Shown: in pieces, positions 1 to 7,795 of the stretch
Layout: each line of letters begins with the position of its first letter
Position numbering within the stretch: the stretch's first letter is position 1
DNA from: Sphingomonas panacisoli
Lineage (GTDB): Bacteria > Pseudomonadota > Alphaproteobacteria > Sphingomonadales > Sphingomonadaceae
Direction: 5' to 3'
Assembly (NCBI RefSeq): GCF_007859635.1
Contig: NZ_CP042306.1
Span: forward strand, 1,550,001-1,614,000
Length of the DNA stretch: 64,000 nucleotides
The notes under the pieces: model-generated
Told to the model about the DNA's origin: nothing
Seen by the model: the letters and a program-made list of their open reading frames with translations, nothing else
Database searches by the model: none
Position numbers and translations under genes: made by a program

Positions 1-2075
1 TTCTCGCCGATATGGTAACGCCGGGAGCCGGGCTGACGAGCGAGGATGCGGTGACGCTCAACGACGCCGTCACCGCGGCGCAGAAAGCGGGCGAGCCGTT
101 CGCGCTGGCGATCCGGCCGCAGGGATCGTCGCGTACGCTGACCGTGCAGGGGCAACGCGCGGCAGGCGGCGTGGTCGTGTGGTTCTTCGACGCGACCGAA
201 AGCCAGGCGCGGATCGGCGAACTGCTCGGCCAGACCGCGCAGCTGACCGATGCCTTCGGCGCGCTCAAGGGGCTGATCGAAGCGGCGCCGCTACCGATGT
301 GGTATCGCGGCCCCGACCTCCGTCTGGCGATGGTCAATTCGGCCTATGTCCGCGCGGTCGAGGGGCGGGATGCGCGCGACGTCGTGGGGCGCGGGATCGA
401 GTTGATCGAGGGGTCGGGCGTCGGCGGGCCGCTCGCCAATGCCGGTCGTGCACGCGACACCGACCGGCCGTCGATCGCCAACGCGCCCGCGACGATCGAG
501 GGTGCGCGCAAGATGCTGCGGATCCACGACGTGCCGCTGCCGACGCCTCCGGGCGGTGTCGCGGGATTCGCCATCGATATCGAGGAGCTCGAACAGGCGC
601 GCGGCGGGATCAAGCGCTTCGCCGATGCACAGCGCGCCATGCTGGATCGCTTGTCCGCAGGCGTCGCGCAATTCGCCGCCGACCGCACGCTGACCTTCTG
701 CAACGAACCGTTCATCCGCATGTTCGCGATGCGCGGCGAATGGCTGGCCGACCGCCCCGAATTCGACCGCGTGCTCGAACGCATGCGCGAGGCCAAGCGT
801 TTGCCCGAAGTGCGCGACTTCCCCGGCTGGAAGGCCGAGCGACGCGACTGGTTCCTGGCGGCGACGGGCACGATCGAGGAAAGCTGGACGCTGTCGGGCG
901 GATCGCACTTGCGCGTGGTCGGACATCCGTTGCCCGACGGCGGGCTCCTGCTGATCTTCGAGGATCGCACCGAACAGGTCCAACTCGCCAGCGCGCGCGA
1001 CACGTTGCTGCGCGTGCGCACCGCGACGTTCGACAATCTGTTCGAAGCGATCGGTGTGTTCGCCGGCGACGGACGATTGCAGATCTGGAACAACCGCTTT
1101 CGCCAGATCTGGGGGTTCGACGAAGAATTTCTGGCGACCCACCCGCGCATCGACGCGCTGGTCGGCGAGCGGTCCGCAATGCTTGCCAGCCCGAGCCGGG
1201 CAAGCGTGATCGCCGAACTGGTGCGCTCGGCAGCGGTCGGCCGAACGCAGCGCGGCGGCCGCGTCGCGTTCGCCGATGGGCGTCACTACGAGTTTGCCGG
1301 CGTGCCGCTGCCCGACGGCAACGCGCTGTTCACGATGCTCGACATCTCCGACAGTCGGCGCGCCGAACAGGCGCTGCGCGATCGCAACGAAGCGCTCGAA
1401 GCCGCCGACCGCATCAAGACCGCGTTCGTCGCCAACATGAGTTACGAACTGCGCACGCCGCTGACCTCGATTCAGGGGTTCGCGGAAATGATGGGCGAGG
1501 GCTATGCCGGGAAATTGCCCAAACAGGCCGACGGCTATGTCGATGCGATCCTCGAATCCACCGCGCGGTTGGCCGCATTGGTCGACGACGTGCTCGACTT
1601 GGCCGAAAGCGAGCGCGAGATCGAACTGCAGGACGTCGATCTCGAAACCCTCGCCGCGGCCGCCGCCGAATCGGTCGCGCCGGCCGCCAAGCGCAAATCG
1701 ATCGACTTCGCGATCGAGGTCGCGCCGTCGACCGGCATGGTCAAAGGCGACCCCAAGAAGCTGCGTGAGATGACCGAGCATTTGCTGCGCCACGCAGTCG
1801 CCGGAGTCGGGGAGAAAGGACGCGTGCTGCTCCACACCGACGGCGACGAGAAACGCGCGCGGATCGTGGTGTCGGACGACGGCGCCGGCATGGACGAGGC
1901 CGCGGTCGCGCGCGCGTTCGACCCCTTCGCCGAACCCGCCGTCCAGGACGACAGCCGCGCCCTCGGCCTCGGCCTGCCGCTCGCCAAGCAATTCGCCGAG
2001 GCGCATGGCGGGACGATCCAGTTACTGTCGGAGCCTGGAGCGGGGACGCTGATCACCGTCGAGCTGCCGCGATAG
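1..2075 (+). CDS. divL: DivL-like PAS sensor (pseudo)kinase, 5' end outside window
   Basis: The reading frame is open from the left window edge, so the true start is probably upstream; residues here are numbered from the first in-window ATG at 12. PAS-like regions fill roughly residues 80-450, followed by a dimerisation domain and a C-terminal ATPase-like domain with recognisable G1 (DDGAGMD) and G2 (GLGLPLAKQ) boxes. The phospho-acceptor His of the H box is Tyr here: the motif reads MSYELRTPLT with Tyr478. The N-box Asn also appears replaced (LLRHAV). Tyr in place of His is the hallmark of Caulobacter DivL, which controls the CckA cell-cycle kinase, and in alphaproteobacteria this gene usually lies next to tsaE-amgK-murU-addBA, as here. 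A signalling scaffold role is inferred from family and context. Confidence 0.85.
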   Translation, partial: LADMVTPGAGLTSEDAVTLNDAVTAAQKAGEPFALAIRPQGSSRTLTVQGQRAAGGVVVWFFDATESQARIGELLGQTAQLTDAFGALKGLIEAAPLPMWYRGPDLRLAMVNSAYVRAVEGRDARDVVGRGIELIEGSGVGGPLANAGRARDTDRPSIANAPATIEGARKMLRIHDVPLPTPPGGVAGFAIDIEELEQARGGIKRFADAQRAMLDRLSAGVAQFAADRTLTFCNEPFIRMFAMRGEWLADRPEFDRVLERMREAKRLPEVRDFPGWKAERRDWFLAATGTIEESWTLSGGSHLRVVGHPLPDGGLLLIFEDRTEQVQLASARDTLLRVRTATFDNLFEAIGVFAGDGRLQIWNNRFRQIWGFDEEFLATHPRIDALVGERSAMLASPSRASVIAELVRSAAVGRTQRGGRVAFADGRHYEFAGVPLPDGNALFTMLDISDSRRAEQALRDRNEALEAADRIKTAFVANMSYELRTPLTSIQGFAEMMGEGYAGKLPKQADGYVDAILESTARLAALVDDVLDLAESEREIELQDVDLETLAAAAAESVAPAAKRKSIDFAIEVAPSTGMVKGDPKKLREMTEHLLRHAVAGVGEKGRVLLHTDGDEKRARIVVSDDGAGMDEAAVARAFDPFAEPAVQDDSRALGLGLPLAKQFAEAHGGTIQLLSEPGAGTLITVELPR

Positions 2076-2076
2076 A

Positions 2077-2105
2077 TTGCAAGACGCGGGTCATGCGCAT
2101 ATTGT
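2077..2105 (+). promoter_or_regulatory. ccdAB promoter
   Basis: A sigma-70-like promoter: -35 TTGCAA (2077-2082), a 17-base spacer, and -10 TATTGT (2100-2105). The -10 box lies within the loop of an inverted repeat just upstream of the ccdA ribosome-binding site, so the toxin-antitoxin pair can be transcribed independently of divL. Confidence 0.55.
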
Positions 2106-2113
2106 TTGCGCAT
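2093..2113. promoter_or_regulatory. Inverted repeat, probable CcdA/CcdAB operator
   Basis: Perfect 7-base arms, ATGCGCA and TGCGCAT, flank a 7-base centre that carries the -10 box. The ccdA ribosome-binding site AAGGAG (2114-2119) starts immediately after it. Type II antitoxins commonly repress their own promoter through such palindromes; the operator role is inferred from position. Confidence 0.5.
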
Positions 2114-2125
2114 AAGGAGTGCGAG

Positions 2126-2374
2126 ATGCCGTCTCTTCGTGAAAATCGCTCACCGTTCCGCCGGCCCACAAATGTCTCCCTTGACGCCAAATTGGTGGAA
2201 GAGGCGAAGGAACTCGGCATCAACGTTTCGCGCGCCAGCGAAGAAGGTGTTGCGCGCGAGGTGAAGGCGGAGCGCGAGCGCCGTTTCAGAGAAGAAAACC
2301 GTGAAGCGTTCGAGGATTGGAACAAATATGTCGAAGAGAACGGCTTGCCCCTTGAGCGTTTTCGTCATTTCTGA
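2126..2374 (+). CDS. ccdA: CcdA-type antitoxin
   Basis: A protein of 82 residues with an N-terminal ribbon-helix-helix-like part (around TNVSLDAKLVEEAKELGIN) and a charged C-terminal tail ending in NGLPLERFRHF, the usual CcdA layout of DNA-binding head plus toxin-binding tail. The start at 2126 is chosen because AAGGAG lies 6 bases upstream; an earlier in-frame ATG at 2093 falls inside the operator. The stop overlaps the ccdB start in a TGATG junction, as expected for coupled translation. The role, neutralising the CcdB gyrase poison and autorepressing the operon, follows from the family. Confidence 0.85.
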   Translation: MPSLRENRSPFRRPTNVSLDAKLVEEAKELGINVSRASEEGVAREVKAERERRFREENREAFEDWNKYVEENGLPLERFRHF

Positions 2375-2673
2375 TGGCGCGTTTGGACGTGTTCCGTCTC
2401 AAGGACAGCGATGAACTGCTGCTCGATTGCCAATCGGACGTTCTTTCAGATCTCGACACCCGGTTCGTCGTGCCGTTGTTGCCCGTTGCCGACCTGCCGC
2501 GCGCCATATCGAGGCTGAATCCGGTATTCGACATCGACGGCGAGCACCGGGTCATGGCGACTCAAGGCGCTGCGACGATTCCACGCCGGATGATCGGCGA
2601 GCGCATCAGGTCGCTTGTCGAACAGCATGATGTGGTGATCGCCGCCCTCGATATGTTGATCACTGGGTATTAA
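2374..2673 (+). CDS. ccdB: CcdB-type gyrase-poisoning toxin
   Basis: A 99-residue protein matching the CcdB family in length and in the pattern of the N-terminal strand, the central VVPLLP segment and the C-terminal helix DMLITGY. F-plasmid CcdB traps DNA gyrase through a C-terminal Trp-Gly-Ile; here the end is Thr-Gly-Tyr, so target contacts may differ. The gene shares one base with ccdA, and its TAA stop overlaps the tsaE start. It therefore sits tightly inside an otherwise conserved host cluster. Chromosomal ccdAB acting as a stress or stabilisation module is inferred. Confidence 0.85.
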   Translation: MARLDVFRLKDSDELLLDCQSDVLSDLDTRFVVPLLPVADLPRAISRLNPVFDIDGEHRVMATQGAATIPRRMIGERIRSLVEQHDVVIAALDMLITGY

Positions 2674-3113
2674 TGCGGCTCGCGAGTCCCGCGGCGACCG
2701 AGAGTTTCGGTCGTCATTTGGCGGCCGCCGTCCATCCCGGCGACGTCATCACGCTCTCGGGTCCGCTTGGCGCGGGCAAGACGAGTATCGCGCGCGGGTT
2801 GCTCGCGGCGTTGGGGTTGGCCGAGGAAGCGCCGTCCCCAACCTTTGCGATCGTCCAGCCATATGCGCCGCCCGAGACCCGGATCCCGGTGATGCATGTG
2901 GATCTCTATCGGATCGACGAACCGCAGGAGATCGACGAACTCGGCCTCGACGAAGCGCAGGCTGATTCCGTCCTGCTCATCGAATGGCCCGAACGCGCAC
3001 CCGGGCGTTGGCCGGAGGCGCTGGCGTTGAGCCTGGACTTCGCACCGGATGGCGGTCGCGTCTTGACAGTTCAGGTCCCCGCGGCATGGGAGGGGCGATG
3101 GCCCCTGACATGA
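2673..3113 (+). CDS. tsaE: tRNA threonylcarbamoyladenosine biosynthesis ATPase TsaE
   Basis: A 146-residue P-loop protein with Walker A GPLGAGKT at residues 30-37 and the family segment APSPTFAIVQPY. TsaE powers the TsaD-TsaB complex that makes t6A37 on ANN-decoding tRNAs. The start overlaps the ccdB stop. The annotated end overlaps the start region of the next gene, consistent with one transcript. The length is normal for the family. Confidence 0.92.
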   Translation: MRLASPAATESFGRHLAAAVHPGDVITLSGPLGAGKTSIARGLLAALGLAEEAPSPTFAIVQPYAPPETRIPVMHVDLYRIDEPQEIDELGLDEAQADSVLLIEWPERAPGRWPEALALSLDFAPDGGRVLTVQVPAAWEGRWPLT

Positions 3114-4081
3114 ATCCGCCGGCGGGCGCCGCCGCTTTCCTTGCAGGGTTAGGATGGGGCGATGCCGACGTTCTGCCGCTCGCGGGCGATGCGTCGTTCC
3201 GGCGCTATTTCCGCGTGGCCGACCATGGCCGCAGCGCGATCCTGATGGATGCGCCGCCGCCGCACGAGGATCCTCGGCCATTCATCGATGTCGCGCAATG
3301 GCTGACGACGCGCGGCTTTCCGGCACCGGCGATTATCGGCACCGATCTGACGCAGGGTCTTGTGCTGCTCGAGGACTTCGGCGACGCGCGAATGCGCGAG
3401 ACGGTCGATGCCGCCCCCGAATCCCTGTTGCGGCTGTACGAGGCGGCGGTCGATATCCTGATCCGCCTGCGCGACGAACCGGCCGGGCCGTGGAAGCCGT
3501 ACGATCGCAAAGAACTTCACCGCGAGGCCGATCTGCTGGTCGAATGGTATTGCCCCGCGGTCGGGCTCGACGTCAGCATGGATGAATATCACGCGGCGTG
3601 GGATGCGGTGTTCGAAACTGCGCTCGCGCCCGAGCCGGTGACGGTGCTGCGCGATTATCACGCCGAAAACCTGATGCTGATCGGCGGGACCGAGGCGCTC
3701 GGGCTGCTCGATTTCCAGGACGCGGCGGCGGGGCATCCAGCCTACGACCTCGTGTCTTTGCTGCAGGACGCGCGACGCGATGTCGAGCCGGCGATCGAGG
3801 CGGCGATGCTCGACCGCTATCGGCGTATCACCGGCGTCGGCGACGATTTCGATGCGGCCTATCACGTGCTCGGCGCGCAGCGGAACGCGAAGATCGTCGG
3901 CATCTTCACTCGGCTGTGGCAGCGCGACGGCAAACCGCGCTACCCGGCTCTCTGCCCGCGCGTGTGGCGCTATCTCAATGCCGACCTGCGGCATCCGGCG
4001 CTCGCGCCGGTCAAGGCGTGGTTCGACACCAACATCCCGCCCGACAAACGCGGCGACCCGATGGAGATTGCCGGCGCATGA
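3098..4081 (+). CDS. amgK: N-acetylmuramate/N-acetylglucosamine kinase AmgK
   Basis: A 327-residue aminoglycoside-phosphotransferase-fold kinase. The catalytic loop is LRDYHAENLML (Asp186, His188, Asn191) and the metal-binding motif is LLDFQDA (Asp205). AmgK phosphorylates recovered N-acetylmuramic acid at the anomeric position, feeding MurU so that UDP-MurNAc is remade without de novo synthesis, a route that bypasses fosfomycin. The ATG at 3098 has GGGAGGGG upstream; an alternative ATG at 3110 gives an ATGA overlap with tsaE. Its adjacency to murU fixes the function. Confidence 0.9.
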   Translation: MAPDMNPPAGAAAFLAGLGWGDADVLPLAGDASFRRYFRVADHGRSAILMDAPPPHEDPRPFIDVAQWLTTRGFPAPAIIGTDLTQGLVLLEDFGDARMRETVDAAPESLLRLYEAAVDILIRLRDEPAGPWKPYDRKELHREADLLVEWYCPAVGLDVSMDEYHAAWDAVFETALAPEPVTVLRDYHAENLMLIGGTEALGLLDFQDAAAGHPAYDLVSLLQDARRDVEPAIEAAMLDRYRRITGVGDDFDAAYHVLGAQRNAKIVGIFTRLWQRDGKPRYPALCPRVWRYLNADLRHPALAPVKAWFDTNIPPDKRGDPMEIAGA

Positions 4082-4839
4082 AGCAGAAGCGCACGCTGGC
4101 GATCCGTCCCGACCCCGGCGGCGCGGTGCCGGAGACCGCAATGGTGATGGCGGCGGGACTCGGAAAGCGCATGCGCCCGCTGACCGCGACGCGACCGAAG
4201 CCGTTGATCCCGGTCGCGGGCAAGGCTTTGCTCGACCATGTGTTCGACCGGTTGCGTGCCGCGGGCATCAAACGCGCGGTGGTCAATGTGCACTATCTCG
4301 CCGACGCGCTCGAAGCTCATCTGAAGGCGCACGTGAAGGACATCGACATCATCGTGTCCGACGAGCGTGATCGGTTGATGGAAACCGGCGGCGGCCTGGT
4401 GAAAGCGCGCGAGATGATCGGCGACCAGCCGTTCCTGTGCGTCAATGCCGACAATCTGTGGATCGACGGGCCGGCCGATTCGATCAAGCTGCTGGCGGCG
4501 CGCTGGGACGATGCCGAGATGGACGCGCTGCTGCTGGTGGTCCCCTATGCCCGCGCGCACAACCATCCCGGGCGCGGCGACTTTCACCTCGACCCGCAAG
4601 GCAAGATCACCGGTCGCCGCAAGCCGGGCCGCGTCGCGCCGTTCGTCTATACCGGCGTCCAAATCCTGTCGCCGCGCGTCATCCGCGACTGGCCGGAGGG
4701 GCCGTTCTCGACGATGGTGTTCTGGGAGCGCGCGATCGAGGCGGGACGAGCCTACGCCTTCGTGCATCAGGGATTGTGGTTCGATGTCGGATCGCCGCCC
4801 GCCATCGCCAGGACCGAGGCTCTGCTGATCGATGCTTGA
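4078..4839 (+). CDS. murU: N-acetylmuramate 1-phosphate uridylyltransferase MurU
   Basis: A 253-residue nucleotidyltransferase with the signature MAAGLGKRMRPLT followed by RPKPLIPVAGK (about residues 24-49). It converts MurNAc-1-phosphate and UTP to UDP-MurNAc, completing the recycling step begun by AmgK. The ATG overlaps the amgK stop (ATGA), and the reading frame overlaps the addB start by 8 bases. The N-terminal 20 residues before the Rossmann motif are slightly longer than minimal. Confidence 0.92.
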   Translation: MKQKRTLAIRPDPGGAVPETAMVMAAGLGKRMRPLTATRPKPLIPVAGKALLDHVFDRLRAAGIKRAVVNVHYLADALEAHLKAHVKDIDIIVSDERDRLMETGGGLVKAREMIGDQPFLCVNADNLWIDGPADSIKLLAARWDDAEMDALLLVVPYARAHNHPGRGDFHLDPQGKITGRRKPGRVAPFVYTGVQILSPRVIRDWPEGPFSTMVFWERAIEAGRAYAFVHQGLWFDVGSPPAIARTEALLIDA

Positions 4840-7795
4840 GCGCCTCGCGCTCTACACAATCCCTGCGCAGCGCGCGTTCGCGGACTCGCTCGTCGCGGGA
4901 TTGATGAAGCGATACGGCGACGATCCGCTGCGGCTGGCGCGCGGGATCGTGCTGCTCCCCAACAATCGCGGCCGGCGCGCGGTGCAGGATGCGTTTGTGC
5001 GTGCGAGCGGCGGCGGGCTGTTGCTGCCGCGATTGGTGACGATCGGCGATCCGTCGCTCGACGAGGCGGCGGGGGCGATGCTCGATCCGGCCGATGGGGA
5101 CACGCCGCTGCCGCCCGCGGTCGATCCGCTGGCCCGGCGGATGATCCTGGCGCGGCTGGTCGGGGAAGCGCGCCGGCGGGCGGGCGATCCGGTGACGGCG
5201 GACGAAGCGGTGCGGCTGGCCGGAGCGCTGGCGCGGACGCTCGATCAATTGCTGGTCGAAGAGGTCGATCCACGAAAACTCCGCGCGATCGAGCTGACCG
5301 AGGCGTTGTCCGAGCATTGGGATCGCGCGCGCGAAATGTTCGAGCTGGTGATCGAGCGGTGGCCGGCCGAACTGGCCCGGATCGGCGCGATCGACGCAGC
5401 GGATCGCCGTGCGCGGATGCTGCGGCGGCTGGCGGCGCGGTGGAAGGATGCGCCGCCGTCGGGGTTCGTTTGTGCGGCCGGCATCAGCGATCCGGCTCCG
5501 GCGGTCGCTGCCCTGCTGCGGTGCGTGGCCGGACTGGCCAATGGCACGGTGATCTTCCAGGATCTCGCGCTCGAAATGCCCGAGGAGGAGTGGGATGCGC
5601 TCGGACCGCACAAGCCCGACCCCGATACGGGCTCTCGCACGCGATCGGTCGAAACGCATCCGCAGTTCCAGCTGAAGCTGCTGCTCGACCGGATCGGCGC
5701 AGGGCGGGGCGAGGTGCGGCAATGGCCGGCGGGGTCGGACCATGATGCGTCGCTGGCGCGCGGACGAGCGATCGCCAACGCGCTGGCGCCGGCCGATTTT
5801 ACGGGCAAGTGGACGACGCTCGACGCCGATCGGCGGCGGTTGGCGGGAATCCGCGCGGTCGAACTGGCGACGGTGGCGGACGAGGCCCAGGCGATCGCGT
5901 TGACGCTTCGTGAGGCGCTGGAGACGCCGGGCCGGACGGCGGCGCTGGTCACGCCCGACCGCGCGTTGGCCGAACGCGTCGCGGCGCATTGCGCACGCTG
6001 GGACATAGCGATCGACGACACCGCCGGCCGCCCGCTGGCGACGCGCGCGCCGGGCACGTTGCTGACCGTATTGGCGGAAGCCGCGGCGCAGGATTTCGCA
6101 CCGCAGGCGTTGCTCGCGTTGCTCAAGCATCCGCTGGTGCAGAACGGCCCGCCGCGCACCTTATGGCTCGATGGCGTGCGGGCACTGGATCGGGCGCTGC
6201 GGGGGCCGCGCCCGGCGCCCGGTCTCAACGGAGTCGACGCGCATCTTCGGGAGGGTGACGAGCGCGAGGCCGATATCCGCGCCGCGGCGTTGCTGATCTG
6301 GCCCGATATCCGTTCACTACTCGAACCGATCGAAAAGTGTTTCGGCGGCGGTGAGCAGCCCTTGGCGGCGATGATCGCAGCGTTGCGCGAAACGGCGCAG
6401 GCGTTGTGCGGCGATATGCTGTGGGCGGGTCCGGCTGGTCGCGCGGCGGCGGAATTACTGGCGGATCTGGAAGTCGAAGCGGCTAATGGCCCGCCGACCG
6501 CCGATCCCGCCAGCGTCGCGCCGCTACTCCGCACACTGATGGAGGAAATCGCAGTACGGCCGCCGCAGGGCGGGCATCCGCGACTCGCGATCTACGGCTT
6601 GATCGAGGCGCGGCTGCAGACAGCCGACCTGATGATCCTCGGTGGGCTCAACGAAGGCACGTGGCCGGCGATCGCGCAACCCGATCCGTGGCTCGCGCCG
6701 CGCATCCGTGCCGAACTCGGCTTGCCGGGGTTGGAGCGCAATGTCGGCGTCGCCGCGCACGATTTCGCCAACGCGCTCGGCGCACCGCAAGTGTTGATCA
6801 CCCGCGCGCGGCGCGACGGGCGTTCGCCGACTCTGGCGTCACGGTTCTGGCTACGGCTTGAGGCGTTGGCGGGAGAGCGGTTCGACTATGCGCCCGATCT
6901 GGCTGATTGGGCGATCGCGCTCGACGATCCCGGGGAACACATCCCCGCTGATCGCCCCGCGCCGAGCCCTGAAACCGTGGATCGCCCGCACCGCATTTCG
7001 GTGACCGAGGTCGATACGCTCAAGGCCGACCCCTTCGCTTTCTACGCGCGCAAGGTTCTCAAGGTATCGCCGATCGACCCGGTCGATGCCGACCCCAGCC
7101 CGGCATGGCGCGGCAATCAGGTCCACGCGATCCTGCAGGACTGGTTCGAACAGGATGGTGCCGCGCCGGACGCGCTCCGACCGCGCGTCGAGAAGTTGCT
7201 AAACGATCCGCGCACCCATCCGATGATCCGCGCGCTGTGGGGTCCGCGCTTGCGCGAGGCGATCGATTGGGTCGCGAGCGAGGTCGGGTCTCGCAGTGGC
7301 GAGCGGCATATCCTGGCGGTCGAAGGGCGCGGGGTGCTCGACCTGTTCGGGGTCGAACTCAACGGTCGCTTTGACCGGATCGACCGGCACGACGACGGCA
7401 GCCTGATCGTGGTCGACTACAAAACCGGCCAGCCGCCGAGCATCGCCGCGGTGCGCGAGGGGTTCAGCCTGCAGCTCGGCCTGCTCGGGCTGATTGCCGA
7501 ACGCGGCAAATTCGCCGGCGTTACCGGCACCGCGACCGGGTTCGAATATTGGTCGCTCGCGCGCAATTACCGCACCGGTGGGTTCGGCTATGTCGAGAGT
7601 CCGTGCGATCCGAAGAAGCGCGATCCAATCCCCGCCGACGAATTCGTCGCCCGCGCCACGCGCAATTTCGAGAAAGCGGCGGGCAAATGGCTGACCGGCG
7701 CCGAGCCGTTCACCGCCAAGCTGCGCCCCGAATACGACAATTACGCCGACTACGATCAGCTGATGCGCCGCGACGAATGGTACGGCCGTGAGTAA
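4832..7795 (+). CDS. addB: Double-strand break repair protein AddB
   Basis: A 987-residue alphaproteobacterial-type AddB, the partner of AddA in the helicase-nuclease that resects double-strand breaks for RecA loading. The C-terminal third holds a RecB-family nuclease domain with the motif VVDYKTGQ (Asp and Lys catalytic). The N-terminal part is a helicase-like fold with a diverged P-loop region around LLPNNRGRRA. It is translationally coupled at both ends: 8 bases shared with murU and 8 with addA. Confidence 0.93.
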   Translation: MLERLALYTIPAQRAFADSLVAGLMKRYGDDPLRLARGIVLLPNNRGRRAVQDAFVRASGGGLLLPRLVTIGDPSLDEAAGAMLDPADGDTPLPPAVDPLARRMILARLVGEARRRAGDPVTADEAVRLAGALARTLDQLLVEEVDPRKLRAIELTEALSEHWDRAREMFELVIERWPAELARIGAIDAADRRARMLRRLAARWKDAPPSGFVCAAGISDPAPAVAALLRCVAGLANGTVIFQDLALEMPEEEWDALGPHKPDPDTGSRTRSVETHPQFQLKLLLDRIGAGRGEVRQWPAGSDHDASLARGRAIANALAPADFTGKWTTLDADRRRLAGIRAVELATVADEAQAIALTLREALETPGRTAALVTPDRALAERVAAHCARWDIAIDDTAGRPLATRAPGTLLTVLAEAAAQDFAPQALLALLKHPLVQNGPPRTLWLDGVRALDRALRGPRPAPGLNGVDAHLREGDEREADIRAAALLIWPDIRSLLEPIEKCFGGGEQPLAAMIAALRETAQALCGDMLWAGPAGRAAAELLADLEVEAANGPPTADPASVAPLLRTLMEEIAVRPPQGGHPRLAIYGLIEARLQTADLMILGGLNEGTWPAIAQPDPWLAPRIRAELGLPGLERNVGVAAHDFANALGAPQVLITRARRDGRSPTLASRFWLRLEALAGERFDYAPDLADWAIALDDPGEHIPADRPAPSPETVDRPHRISVTEVDTLKADPFAFYARKVLKVSPIDPVDADPSPAWRGNQVHAILQDWFEQDGAAPDALRPRVEKLLNDPRTHPMIRALWGPRLREAIDWVASEVGSRSGERHILAVEGRGVLDLFGVELNGRFDRIDRHDDGSLIVVDYKTGQPPSIAAVREGFSLQLGLLGLIAERGKFAGVTGTATGFEYWSLARNYRTGGFGYVESPCDPKKRDPIPADEFVARATRNFEKAAGKWLTGAEPFTAKLRPEYDNYADYDQLMRRDEWYGRE

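Noticed and set aside
291..2006. Long minus-strand open frame inside the DivL-like gene
   Set aside because: It mirrors a strongly coding GC-rich plus-strand gene and has no recognisable domains.
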